A DNA stretch of 64,000 nt from Galeopsis tetrahit (Eukaryota > Streptophyta > Magnoliopsida > Lamiales > Lamiaceae). The stretch lies in the NCBI GenBank assembly GCA_963675135.1, contig OY776120.1, positions 55,920,063 through 55,984,062 of the forward strand, given 5' to 3'. A program made the translations under genes and the position numbers. Shown here in pieces: positions 1-11,458 of this stretch (position 1 is its first letter; every line of letters begins with the position of its first letter). A model generated the notes under the pieces. The model did no database searches and was not told the origin of the DNA. It saw nothing but the letters and a program-made list of their open reading frames with translations.

Positions 1-1
1 A

Positions 2-241
2 ACTAGTCAAAAGATAATGTATGTACACTCCTATAAAGGGAAACCGTTTGACTATTACTTAGCTGACACAAACAACAAATCAGACCAGTCCAAGGTGTTA
101 ACTGATAAGATTTGGTTCTGTGATGCCCGAGGGAAACAACTCAAGTGCTCAAGGTTGTTCAAACGACCAATGTATATGTGGGTTCCCAAGGGTAGTACTA
201 ACACCCAAGGACCTAAGACAAAATGGGTACCTAAGACTTAA
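2..241 (+). pseudogene. gag: A1 gag C-terminal end (partial)
   Basis: This frame is open from the window edge to a TAA at 239-241. The reading ends in a W-V-P-K-T motif. The same region in A2 (about 33500-33745) and in the B copies ends in V-P-K-A and then a stop, so this is the conserved end of a gag-type ORF rather than a random stop. The next codons continue in the same frame into pol. Only about 79 codons are in the window, so no gag core or zinc knuckle is visible. The boundary cassette at 227-253 is described separately. Confidence 0.7.
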
Positions 242-253
242 CCTTTCTTGCAG
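227..253 (+). other. Gag-pol boundary cassette with conserved in-frame stop (A1)
   Basis: A GTACCTAA block is followed by an in-frame TAA and then TTGCAG, 27 nt in all. A2 has the same layout with 27 nt (33731-33757), B1 with 24 nt (15985-16008) and B3 with 24 nt on the minus strand. Removing the block, or reading through the stop, keeps gag and pol in one frame. It looks like a donor and acceptor pair but is far shorter than normal plant introns. Confidence 0.5.
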
Positions 254-3200
254 GAATGGAGGGACCTATACAGAAAAGAAGGTCTAGCAGGAGAAATATG
301 GTACATAGATAGTGGATGCTCAACCCACATGACTGGAACCAAAGACCTGCTGACCAACTACACAGAAAAGAAAGGTCCAAAAGTCTTCTTTGGTGATAAC
401 GCGCACAGTAACACAAAAGGATATGGCACCCTTAAAAATGGTGACATTGAGGTACATGATGTATCATATGTAGAGGGTTTAAAGTTTAATTTATTATCTG
501 TTTCTCATTTTTGTGACACGGGTTACTCAGTAAAATTCTCTAAAGATGAGTGTATCATTAGTGATAAAAGAACAAAACAAAACCTTCTAAAAGGATCTAG
601 AAAAGGAAGTATGTATCTTCCAAATTGGAACAGCTGTCCTAAGGATACATGTCTGCTTGTGAAGAGCCCTAAAGATGTCAACTGGCTATGGCACAAACGC
701 CTCAGTCATCTGAACTTTAAGACCATGAACAAGCTAGCAATGGAATCCTTAGTTGATGGTCTGCCTAATGAACTCTACTGTAAAGATCAGGTGTGTGATG
801 CATGTCAACAAGGAAAGCAAACAAAGGTCTCCTTCAAGACCAAGAAGACAGCATCAACCATCAGAGTTCTTGAATTGCTCCACATGGATCTCTTTGGACC
901 AATCACTCCAACCACACTAACAGGGAGGAAGTACACTCTTATTGTTGTAGATGACTACTCCAAGTTTACTTGGGTTATCTTCTTATATAAGAAGAGTGAA
1001 ACTCAGCAGAAGCTTCCTGAACTATTAAAGAGGATCCAAGTAGAGAAAGGAGAACCTATTGTGAAAATTAGAAGTGACAAAGGCACTGAATTTATTAACT
1101 CTTATATTATTGCATATTGTACTTCTAATGGTATTCAGCATGAGACAAGTGCAGCAAGAACACCACAACAGAGTGGTGTAGCTGAAAGAAGAGTCAGAAC
1201 GCTCAAAGAAGCTGCAAGAACACTCCTTGCTGAATTCTCCACTCCTAAGAAGCTTTGGGCAGAAGCTATCAACACAGATTATCACACTCAAAACAGGTCA
1301 GGTATTCACAAAATCCATGAGAAAACCCCATATGAACTGTGGAAAGGAAGAAAACCTAGAGTATCTTACTTTCATATATTTGGTTGTAAGTGTTTCATTC
1401 ACAACAATGGGAAAAGTAAGTTGAATGCTTTTGATGCCAAAGCAGATGAGGGGATATTCTTGGGATACTCCTCTACTAGCAAGGCATTTAGAGTACTCAA
1501 CAAACGAACCCTTCTTGTGGAAGAAACACCTCATGTTGTTTTTTATGAATCTTGTGAAAAGAGTGCAGTAGAAACAGACTCAACTATAGATCAGATGAAG
1601 AAACTAGTGATCAAGACCAAGTCTGATGAGTTTATTGAAGTCAATGAACCATTCCCTGAAGAACCAGAGGAGGATAAACCACACAGACCAGTCACTAGAT
1701 CTCAGACTCAAGCTGAGCAAGCTGTCTATAATCAAGATGCAACAATCCCAAATGCAATGGGGAATGATCTATTTGACACACAAGATACAGATGATGATCG
1801 ACCTAATCAAGTCAACCCTCCTGATGGCTCTAGAACAGATGAGAATCCAAGCTCATCTAATGCAGATACTCCTGTAAGACATACATAGAGAAACAACCAT
1901 CCATCAAACCTCATCTTAGGAGGAGCAGACTCAGGTGTCAAGACCAGAAGACAACTGAATCAGAACCCCCAATCATCTATGTTCTGCTGGTGTGCTTTCT
2001 TGTCCAACACTGAACCAGCTGACATAGAAGAAGCAATGATAGATAGCAATTGGATCACTGCTATGCAAGAAGAACTAAACCAATTCGAAAGAAACGAAGT
2101 ATGGGAATTGGTAGATCGTCCTGAAAACCACAATGTAGTAGGAACAAAGTGGGTATTCAAGAATGAAAAGGACGAAAATGATGTGATAACTAGAAATAAA
2201 GCAAGGGTAGTTGCAAAAGGATATTCACAATCAGAAGGAATTGACTATGATGAAACCTTTGCTCCAGTAGCCAGATTAGAAGCCATTCGACTGTTTCTAG
2301 CTTATGCATCATATATGGGCTTCAAGATATATCAAATGGACGTCAAGAGTGCTTTTCTGAAAGGTATTCTGGTAGAAGAAGTGTATGTAGAACAGCCTCC
2401 AGGATTCGAAAAAGGAGATCAAGTATATCGTCTGAAGAAGGCCCTCTATGGTCTGAAGCAAGCTCCCAGAGCCTGGTATGACACATTGTCACAATTCCTA
2501 CTTGACAATGGTTACATAAAAGGCAAAGTTGACAGAACACTTTTCAGAATACAAGAAGGAGAAGACATTCTAATGGTGCAAATATATGTAGACGATATTA
2601 TATTTGGATCACCAAATCAAGACATGTGCAAAAAGTTCTCTGAACTTATGCAAGAAAAATTCGAAATGAGTATGATGGGTGAGATGAATTATTTCCAAGG
2701 ACTCCAAGTCAAACAGAGTTCAGAAGGGATCTTCATCAATCAGTACAAATACACCAAAAGCCTATTGGAAAGATTCAAAGCTCTACAAAGCAAGACTGCA
2801 AGAATTCCAATGATGACATCATTCAAAATGGAACCAGATGAGTCTGGACAGGCAGTTGATCAAGCTGAATATAGAGCACTTATTGGATCTCTACTATACC
2901 TTACAGCAAGCAGACCAGACATAACATTTGTTGTAGGAGTATGTGCTAGGTTTCAAGCAAACCCAAAGCAAAGTCATCTAGAAGCAGCAAGGAAAATTCT
3001 CAAGTACCTAAAAGGAACAGTCAATCTAGGACTATGGTACCCTGCTGATGACAATCTAGAATTGAGTGGTTATTCTGACTCAGACTATGGAGGATGTAGA
3101 ATTGATAGGAAATCCACATCTGGAACCTGTCAATTCCTAGGCAACAAGCTGATATCATGGTTCTCAAAGAAGCAAACTTCAGTTGCAACCTCCACCACTG

Positions 3201-3532
3201 AAGCAGAATATATGGCAGCTGGAAGTTGTTGCAGTCAGCTGCTCTGGCTAGTTCAACAACTCAAAGATTACAATGTAGAAGCAAGAGAAGTCCCTATCTA
3301 TTGTGATAGCAGCAGTGCCATTGCCATCACTCAAAATCCAGTCCTACACACAAGGTGCAAGCATGTTGACATTCGACACCATTCTATAAGAGATCACCTT
3401 GAAAAGAAGGACATCAAGATGGAGAAAATTCACACAGATATCCAAAGAGCAGACATCTTGACTAAGCCCCTAGCTGAAGAAAGATTCAAGACCCTATGCT
3501 ATAGCTTAGGACTCTTGGATCCAAGCACATGA
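248..3532 (+). pseudogene. pol: A1 pol polyprotein (protease-integrase-RT-RNase H), one internal stop
   Basis: One frame runs 1,095 codons, broken only by TAG at 1886-1888, where A2 has TGG. The protease active site is D-S-G at residues 21-23. Next comes the GAG-pre-integrase zinc-binding part (W-L-W-H-K-R near residue 147, C-x2-C near 182). The integrase core has H-M-D-L-F-G-P, V-V-D-D-Y-S, S-D-K-G-T-E-F and P-Q-Q-S-G-V-A-E-R, carrying the D, D and E residues; the usual N of the last motif is S. Reverse transcriptase has Y-V-D-D at 2585-2596. Ty1/copia RNase H (S-D-Y-G-G, T-E-A-E-Y, Y-C-D-S) ends the ORF. The product would cut the polyprotein, copy the RNA and integrate the cDNA. The short decay record makes this the best-preserved pol in the window. 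Confidence 0.9.
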
Positions 3533-4193
3533 AGAGCACAAGATCAGCTGAAGACCTCAGCTGATTCAATTGCAGCAGACTAGGAGGATCAGATGATGTG
3601 AATAGACACCCTCATCTTCAGGTAAGTTATTCCCGATGAAGACAAATAAAGCTGAGGGAAAACATAGAGTCATCTAATCAAGGGGGAATCAATTATACCT
3701 TAAGAAACCTTGATGAAATACTCTATAATCTGCATTGCATCATATACTTACATTCAGAAGATTTGAATAGAGTTAATTGGTAATCTTTACTTAAGCAATG
3801 TATATCTATGTATAGTAATAATTTATTCTTCATAAAATACTTTATCACTATACAAGTATACAGTATATTAGTGAGTCATACTTGGTTGGATTAATACACC
3901 ATCCTCACCGACTCAACAGTATACATGCACTGTACGGATTCCAAATAACTCTTGTTCAAAAATTTATAATTTATGCATTCCATAAGATAGAGTCTGAATC
4001 TCTTTAAATGTAAACCCTTAGATCAAGAATCTCATTGTTGATCTTAAGAAATAACTTTTCAGAAATTCAGACCTATCAACTCTATAGTTTTTGTCATCAT
4101 ACGCTCCATTACCTCATCTCTACCTCTATAAAAGGAGGAAGTTATGAGAACACCTAAGAACACAAATCACTAACTATTATTCTTGTTTCAGGT
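3533..4193 (+). other. A1 spacer between RNase H and accessory ORF (unit 1)
   Basis: This non-coding stretch contains the purine tract AAGGGGGAA at 3680-3688, about 150 bp after the pol stop, then an A/T-rich segment and a TATA box (4127-4135) just before the accessory ORF. The copy in unit 2 spans 5715-6375, with AAGGGGGAA at 5862-5870. Confidence 0.7.
4127..4135 (+). promoter_or_regulatory. TATA box for accessory ORF (A1 unit 1)
   Basis: TATAAAAGG lies 59 bp upstream of the accessory ORF start at 4194. The same box with the same context is at 6309-6317 in the duplicated unit and at 37635-37643 in the independent element A2, where it also precedes the ORF. Conservation between diverged copies supports function. 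Confidence 0.55.
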
Positions 4194-4340
4194 ATGGAGA
4201 TAATCGAGAGAAGAGATGGAATGGAGATCATCCCTCAACCAAGGTCTTGGGTGAAGGAGATGAAGATTTGTCCAGAAGATGAAGATGATGCAGATCAACA
4301 TACTTGGGTTATCCAACATAAGTATGCCTATGAAAACTAA
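4194..4340 (+). pseudogene. Accessory ORF of family A, truncated (A1 unit 1)
   Basis: ATG is preceded by TTTCAGGT and opens a 48-residue reading with the conserved stretch I-I-P-Q-P-R-S-W-V-K-E-M-K-I-C. In A2 the same start opens a 149-residue ORF; here a TAA at 4338-4340 cuts it short, although related sequence continues downstream. I do not recognise the protein. It lies between pol and the third ORF with its own TATA box. The TTTCAG before the ATG could be a 3' splice site. Confidence 0.5.
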
Positions 4341-4540
4341 AGAAAGAAGAGACGTTCTTGTTGAAAACTAAAGGAAGAAGAGGTGCAGAGGACAAAGTAG
4401 CCAGCAAGCAGAGCTTCTTCTCCAGTAGGAAGTTCTACATGGAGAGCTTGCTATCAAAGACCACTTTGTCAAAAGGTGTCAAGAAGACCAAGTCCATGGC
4501 CCTCTCTTCACACTCCATTGAAGCCTCTTCCAACTTTTCT

Positions 4541-5714
4541 GAATGGTATTCTGGTAGAAGAAGTGTATGTAGAACAGCCTCCAGGATTCGAAAAAGGAGA
4601 TCAAGTATATCGTCTGAAGTAGGCCCTCTATGGTCTGAAGCAAGCTCCCAGAGCCTGGTATGACACATTGTCACAATTCCTACTTGACAATGGTTACACA
4701 AAAGGCAAAGTTGACAGAACACTTTTCAGAATACAAGAACGAGAAGACATTCTAATGGTGCAAATATATGTAGACGATATTATATTTGGATCACCAAATC
4801 AAGACATGTGCAAAAAGTTCTCTGAACTTATGCAAGGAAAATTCGAAATGAGTATGATGGGTGAGATGAATTATTTCCTAGGACTCCAAGTCAAACAGAG
4901 TTCAGAAGGGATCTTCATCAATCAGTACAAATACACCAAAAGCCTATTGGAAAGATTCAAAGCTCTACAAAGCAAGACTGCAAGAATTCCAATGATGACA
5001 TCATTCAAAATGGAACCAGATGAGTCTGGACAGGCAGTTGATCAAGCTGAATATAGAGCACTTATTGGATCTCTACTATATCTTACAGCAAGCAGACCAG
5101 ACATAACATTTGCTGTAGGAGTATGTGCTAGGTTTCAAGCAAACCCAAAGCAAAGTCATCTAGAAGCAGCAAGGAAAATTCTCAAGTACCTAAAAGGAAC
5201 AGTCAATCTAGGACTATGGTACCCTGCTGATGACAATCTAGAATTGAGTGGTTATTCTGACTCAGACTATGGAGGATGTAGAATTGATAGGAAATCCACA
5301 TCTGGAACCTGTCAATTCCTAGGCAACAAGCTGATATCATGGTTCTCAAAGAAGCAAACTTCAGTTGCAACCTCCACCACTGAAGCAGAATATATGGCAG
5401 CTGGAAGTTGTTGCAGTCAGCTGCTCTGGCTAGTTCAACAACTCAAAGATTACAATGTAGAAGCAAGAGAAGTCCCTATCTATTGTGATAGCAGCAGTGC
5501 CATTGCCATCACTCAAAATCCAGTCCTACACACAAGGTGCAAGCATGTTGACATTCGACACCATTCTATAAGAGATCACCTTGAAAAGAAGGACATCAAG
5601 ATGGAGAAAATTCACACAGATATCCAAAGAGCAGACATCTTGACTAAGCCCCTAGCTGAAGAAAGATTCAAGACCCTATGCTATAGCTTAGGACTCTTGG
5701 ATCCAAGCACATGA
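4541..5714 (+). pseudogene. Duplicated A1 RT C-terminal half and RNase H
   Basis: This is an N-terminally truncated second copy of the end of pol. It begins inside RT and ends at the same stop as the first copy. TAG at 4620-4622 closes the frame before the RT core; from 4668 it stays open for 348 codons through Y-V-D-D and the whole RNase H. It has no start or upstream domains and no role of its own is likely. It differs from the parent copy at only a few sites, so the duplication is recent compared with the age of the element. Confidence 0.9.
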
Positions 5715-6308
5715 AGAGCACAAGATCAGCTGAAGACCTCAGCTGATTCAATTGCAGCAGACTAGGAGGATCAGATGATGTGAATAGACACCCTCATCTT
5801 CAGGTAAGTTATTCCCGATGAAGACAAATAAAGCTGAGGGAAAACATAGAGTCATCTAATCAAGGGGGAATCAATTATACCTTAAGAAACCTTGATGAAA
5901 TACTCTATAATCTGCATTGCATCATATACTTACATTCAGAAGATTTGAATAGAGTTAATTGGTAATCTTTACTTAAACAATGTATATCTATGTATAGTAA
6001 TAAATTATTCTTCATAAAATACTTTATCACTATACAAGTATACAGTATATTAGTGAGTCATACTTGGTTGGATTAATACACCATCCTCACCGACTCAACA
6101 GTATACATGCACTGTACGGATTCCAAATAACTCTTGTTCAAAAATCTATAATTTCTGCATTCCATAAGATAGAGTCTGAATCTCTTTAAATGTAAACCCT
6201 TAGATCAAGAATCTCATTGTTGATCTTAAGAAATAACTTTTCAGAAATTCAGACCTATCAACTCTATAGTTTTTGTCATCATACGCTCCATTACCTCATC
6301 TCTACCTC

Positions 6309-6317
6309 TATAAAAGG
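6309..6317 (+). promoter_or_regulatory. TATA box for accessory ORF (A1 unit 2)
   Basis: This is the duplicate of the 4127-4135 box, with identical sequence and spacing. Confidence 0.5.
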
Positions 6318-6375
6318 AGGAAGTTATGAGAACACCTAAGAACACAAATCACTAACTATTATTCTTGTTTCAGGT

Positions 6376-6522
6376 ATGGAGATAATCGAGAGAAGAGATG
6401 GAATGGAGATCATCCCTCAACCAAGGTCTTGGGTGAAGGAGATGAAGATTTGTCCAGAAGATGAAGATGATGCAGATCAGCATACTTGGGTTATCCAACA
6501 TAAGTATGCCTATGAAAACTAA
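6376..6522 (+). pseudogene. Accessory ORF of family A, truncated (A1 unit 2)
   Basis: This is the duplicate of the 4194-4340 reading, with the same start context and the same early stop, so the truncation predates the tandem duplication. Downstream remnants up to about 6806 match the rest of the longer A2 ORF. Confidence 0.5.
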
Positions 6523-7514
6523 AGAAAGAAGAGACGTTCTTGTTGAAAACTAAAGGAAGAAGAGATGCAGAGGACAAAGTAGCCAGCAAGCAGAGCTTCT
6601 TCTCCAGGAGGAAGTTCTACATGGAGAGCTTGCTATCAAAGACCACTTTGTCAAAAGGTGTCAAGAAGACCAAGTCCATGGCCCTCTCTTCACACTCCAT
6701 TGAAGCCTCTTCCAACTTTTCTTCTCTTTCAAAAGAAGCGAAGAAATTCAACAAGGACACATTAGATGCTACATCCCATCTGATGATGAGGAACATCCGA
6801 TGGTGAGGAGCAGTTAAGCCAATGGGATTTCATCTAGGCTAGTCCCACTTGGTTTAAAGAAGGAGCTGAAAGATCCATCAAACCAGGTTGGATCATCACT
6901 CACAATAAAGCTGGAAGGATCCATCCAGGTTGGATCATTACAGCAAACACCTATCCTCTACTCAGCTGATCAGTAGACCAACTCAGCTGACAAGAAGACT
7001 TTCAAGGAAAATCAGCAGATATTTCGATGAAATCAGAAGACCTCACTCTGCTGATAAGAACACTTTATTTTAGAGTATAATGACTATCATGTAATTCATT
7101 CTAGATTCATTCATGAATGTAATTAAAGAAATTGGCCTATATAAGAAATGCAATTCACTTATAGAAAACGGCCTTGATGATCAATTCTTGCCACAAAATT
7201 AGTCACAACGGCTATTTTTGGTATGATGTCATTAATACTTGATTTCCATATTGCCAGCAAATCATCAGTTGCCAAATGGCAAATTCAGCCGACAAAACTT
7301 AAGGAATGGCCCGAAATCAAAGAAGGAAATCTTGGGCACTACTCCACATTAAAATCCAATCTGAGCGTTAGATCAAGTTCTTGCTGGAGTATATATACAA
7401 ACTCTTAAAACTCTTCCAAACCCCTTTCGCTCACAATACTCAATTACTCTCAAATCTCTCTCATCCTGAAATATTCTTTCCAAGCATTCCTATCCTCAAT
7501 ACTCAACATCCAGA
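6523..7514 (+). promoter_or_regulatory. A1 accessory ORF tail, spacer and third ORF promoter
   Basis: The first part holds decayed accessory ORF sequence (to about 6806). The rest is A/T-rich with AACGG cores at 7167-7173 and 7206-7214 and a TATA box, TATATATAC, at 7390-7398. The box lies 117 bp upstream of the third ORF start at 7515. A2 has the same arrangement at 38509-38750. A C/T-rich leader follows the box, as in plant 5' UTRs. This suggests separate transcription of the third ORF. Confidence 0.55.
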
Positions 7515-10500
7515 ATGGGAGTCATCAAAATTTACGACGAGAAGACCAAGAGTACCGGCACCTTAGATGCTCAAAAGTGGTCTAAGGAAGGAAAAGTTTT
7601 CACTAAGAATGCTCTGTTTTTCAAGGGCAAACATACACCTGCGAACAAGGAGATCCTTCTTCGCTGCATCAATCTCAACCTTCGTGATTTTCTGGAAGCA
7701 GCCCCAACAAATGTCTATGAACAAGATGTGCTGACCTTCTATGCAAACGCAGTGATGATGGATTCTCATTTTGAAAGTGTCATGGGTGGACACAGAGTCG
7801 AGATCTCAAGGGAGATTCTTCAAGAACTGTTCGGCTTATCAAGGGGAGAGATAGACATCTCTACCTACATCATGGGTCGAGAAAAGGAATATATGGAGAT
7901 GTTTACTGATGGAAGGGTCAAGGCTGAGGATACCTCTGGACTCAAGAAATCCCAACTTGAACCTAAGTTTCAAACCCTGATGGATATTGCAGGTAAGATG
8001 TTGCTTGGTAACACTTTCAGCCATGATGTTGTTACCACTCTAAAAGTTAGAGTTATGGCTGCAATCCGGGATCAGATTGATGGAGATTGGCAAGGGCTAT
8101 TCTTTAATAGGATTGCTCTTGAAGCCAAGAAGGTTACTTTGGACCTTCAATCAAGAGAATGGAAGGTCACATCTACAGTCAACTTTGTCAACAAGCTGAG
8201 CATCATCCTTCCAGATATTCTTCCAAAGAAGTACAAGATGGGACCTCATAAGACCTTCCACACTTCCAAGTATTACTTGAGAAAGGAAGCTCTTGCTGAA
8301 GCAGCAAGGTTGAAAGAAGAGAAGAGGAAGCTGTTGGCTGAAACATCTTCCAAAAATGTTGTTAATGAAGCAGAAGAGTCTGTTCATGACTCTGCTGAAG
8401 AAGAAGAGGAGCCATCCAAAGAAGTGGCTCAGGAGAAGGCTGCTGAGGATGACGATGATGACAATCAAACCTTAGCACAAAGACGATTTCTAATCAGATC
8501 AGGACTCATCTCCCCATCTGATTCAGATGCCACTCCAACTGCCTCTCCCTTGAAGAAGGCAGGTACCTCTAATCCCTCTCTCACTTTTACTCCTTCTAAA
8601 TTGTCGAAGGGTCAGAAGAGAAAGAAGAACAATTCTTCTTTCACTAAGAAAACCAAGAAATCCAGGCTCCCTACTCCCATGAGCATAGCCCCTATTACTT
8701 CCTTCCACCCATATGATGATTCAAACCTATTCGAACCCTCAAACACTAATATCCAAATCCCTGCTGATACTCACACAGCAGAGGAACAATCCCAACCTCA
8801 AACAACCCTAGAGCCACATTTGCCTACCCCTGCTGATATTCAAATGGCAGATGTCCAAGATCATCAATCCCAACCATCTACTGATCTTCAAGCAGAAATT
8901 GTCCTAGATCAGCAGACTCAAAACCCTTCTAATGATCAATCCACTGCAGATCAAGAAAATATCACTTCCCAAATCCCTGTTGATACTCACACAGCAGAGG
9001 AAACCATTCCAACCACTCAATCCCCTATCCTCACTACCCCATCTGCACCAGAAGACTTGGCACCAGCAGAACTGGATGCAGCAGGCCCCTCTCAACCTCA
9101 GTATAGCATGGTGCACTATCCTATGTGCACAAGGGAGAAGATAATGAGAATGAAGATAGCAAACCTGCTCAAGTCTACCATTCCTGGCATTGATGAAGAA
9201 TCAGTTCAGTTTGAACAAGTTCTCAGAGTTTGCACCTGGATTGAACTCAGGAGAGATGATGTAGATGACCTTATTGAGGTCATGGAAGGAATGGGAGGAA
9301 AGGCTAATTTCCTCGACTGAGAGATGGAGCAGAAGGAAGTTGCTCAAGTTAAATCTTTTGCTCAACTGCTGCCAGAAGAGGCCCTTGCAGCAGTATGCCA
9401 CAGGATTCTAGGAATTCCAGCTGATGATACCTCTGCCCCAGAAGGCTCATTCGGTCAGCAGATAGCTGACACTGCAAAAGTGAATGACTCAGCTGCATCA
9501 GTCCCTGAGGAAGACTTTAGCTGAACCAGCTGACAAAGCAGAGATTGAAAAAGAAGTAATCACTATTCCCGATCACTTCATGCCTAAGGATACTCTACCT
9601 CACTTCATTGATAAAGGAGACAATATCATGACTCACCTGGTTAAGGCCACTACCACATTCCTCAATGAAGAGTACCTTTCAGCTGAAGAGAGAGGCAAAG
9701 CCCTGATTGTTCATCCAAAGCCTCAAGGCACTGCCTCAACTTCTACTTCAACAGCTGACTATACAGCAGACATATGCTCACAAGTCAAGGCTGCAATAAA
9801 CCTACATTTTGAGAAAGGTTTAGGCCTACAGCTTGGACGATATGTTGAAAAAAGGCTGTTAAGGAGCAGAGAACTCGTCTTCATGACCAGATCATTGACA
9901 TTAAAGACAAGTTTGGAGAGTCACTTCACGATCAGATAAGTGAGTATCTGACCACCATTATGAAGAAGGCAGGTGACACCTCTACCAAGTTTGCTGAACT
10001 CTATTCTAATGAGGTCAACCGCATGGAAAATACCTACAAGAAAAGAATTGAAGATGCTGAAGCAAGAGCTACTGAAGGACAAGCTCTTCTCCAATCAGCT
10101 ACAGCAGAGAATGAGAAGCTCCAGACTCAGCTGAAGGAGACAGCAGCCAAATTGGAAGCACTTACAGCTAAACTTGAAGCTGCCTCCTCCTCCAACTCTC
10201 ATGCTCAGATTTTAGACCATAGCATCACTCATCTGACCCATATTGGCAAAGTCAATGCCATGGCCCTTCAACAGACTCTGAAAGTGGAGATTCTGAATGC
10301 CATGAAGACTTTTGCGGCTGCACTTGCTGAAGCCAAAAAGGGGGAAGATGTATTGATAAAGACTCTAGAGAAGGCTACTGCACAGCAAGCTGTGATGGTA
10401 GTATCTCAAGATGAGCTGAATGAAACCTTGGGTGGTTTATCAAGCAAAATCAAGAGCAGGCAAGGCAAAGGCAAAGAAATTGCTCAAGAAGACACCCAAG

Positions 10501-11234
10501 CTCCCACTCAAGCTCCTGCCAAGAGTCTACAGATCACTACCTCTACAGAACAAGTCCCTGAGAAGAGGATGACAAGGAAAAGAAAGGCAGATGAACAAGC
10601 AGATGAGCAAGCTAAGTCAAGCAAGAAGTCAGCTCCAGTAGAGCCTACTGCAGAAGAGAAAGAGGCTTTAGAGCTGAAGAAAAGAAAAGAGCTTGAAGCT
10701 CAAGAGCTTAAGTAGAAGAAGCTAAAAGATGCGAAAGCAGTCAAAGCCAAATTTGACAGGAAAATAGCCAAACTCAGGAAAGCTCTCAAGGACAAAGCAT
10801 TGAAAGAAAATGCTCTGGCACAGAAAGATAAGGTCCTGGTATTTGATAGCAATTATGTGGATTATTTAGCCCTTCAAGATGAGCTACCAAGATGGTATCC
10901 TCTAAAGAAGAAGTGGCAAATTCAACACCACATAGTAAGATAATTCGGCCCTCTTCCAACCTATGAAGACGAGTTCTTCCAGTTCAATCAGTTCATGAAC
11001 ATTGACGATCAAGAGTTCTGGAAAGAAGTAGTCAAGACAGCCAAAGAACTTGACAACTGCAGAATCCTAACTCCAGAAGAACCTAAATGGACTCCTCCCA
11101 CTCTGAGCTCCGGAAGGACAGACTGGATTGAAGTCAAAAGGATTCTAGAGAAAATCTATGAAGAGGAGAATGTTACAGACCTGCAACACATGGAAGAAGT
11201 TCGAACTCGTCTGTACCTTGCTTTCCGTATTTGA
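7515..11234 (+). pseudogene. A1 third ORF (env-position protein), broken
   Basis: About 1,240 codons, aligned by eye with A2 (38866-42504). Breaks are TGA at 9318-9320 (TGG in A2), frameshifts near 9520 and 9850, TAG at 10713-10715 and TAA at 10941-10943. The N-terminal 120 residues have F-Y-A-N-A-V and L-F-G-L-S-R-G motifs that resemble the plant 'putative transposon protein' domain of retroelement proteins. A basic stretch near residues 365-386 could be a nuclear signal. A long Ser/Thr/Pro/Gln-rich middle follows, then a coiled coil near residues 860-890 and a second basic patch (R-M-T-R-K-R-K) near 1018. I see no signal peptide or membrane segment. The position matches the env-like ORF of Sireviruses, but the content does not look like an envelope protein. 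Its function is unknown. Confidence 0.75.
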
Positions 11235-11458
11235 AGAACAGAAGACCTGATGAAGACCACTTTCAAAGCTTTAAAGAAACTATCACTTGTAATCTGTAAA
11301 AGCACTATATATAATCAAGTTTAGTTTTCTTTGCTTTCAAGACAAACTCTCATTGTCTTCATCAGATACTTCAGTTTTTATGAAATCTATAAACTCTTAT
11401 CTTATCTACTAAGAGCATTTATCAATTATAGTTTTGGCTTCATCAAAAAGGGGGAAAT
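11235..11458 (+). other. A1 3' untranslated stretch with polypurine tract
   Basis: Non-coding sequence lies between the third ORF and the LTR. The tract AAGGGGGAA at 11448-11456 sits directly against the LTR start TGTTGGG, the position where plus-strand DNA synthesis is primed. A2 has the identical tract at 42717-42725. Confidence 0.85.

Larger units (their letters stand above)
2359..4540 (+). repeat. 2,182-bp tandem duplication, unit 1
   Basis: This unit covers the C-terminal half of RT, RNase H, the spacer and the small accessory ORF, and recurs immediately at 4541-6722 with few substitutions. The 7-mer CTTTTCT occurs at 2352-2358, 4534-4540 and 6716-6722, exactly 2,182 bp apart, and marks the junctions. 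Confidence 0.95.
4541..6722 (+). repeat. 2,182-bp tandem duplication, unit 2
   Basis: This is the direct repeat of 2359-4540 at a constant offset. Visible differences are few, for example AAG to TAG at 4620-4622. After 6722 the sequence continues as in A2 (an accessory ORF tail, then the third ORF promoter), so the unduplicated order is RT, RNase H, accessory ORF, third ORF. Confidence 0.95.

Noticed and set aside
227..253. A normal spliceosomal intron at the gag-pol boundary
   Set aside because: At 24-27 nt it is much shorter than known plant introns; only the borders look like splice sites, so it is kept as an unexplained cassette.
4358..4663. ORF across the tandem duplication joint
   Set aside because: It joins accessory ORF remnants to RT sequence in the wrong frame and has no homologue at the single-copy sites.
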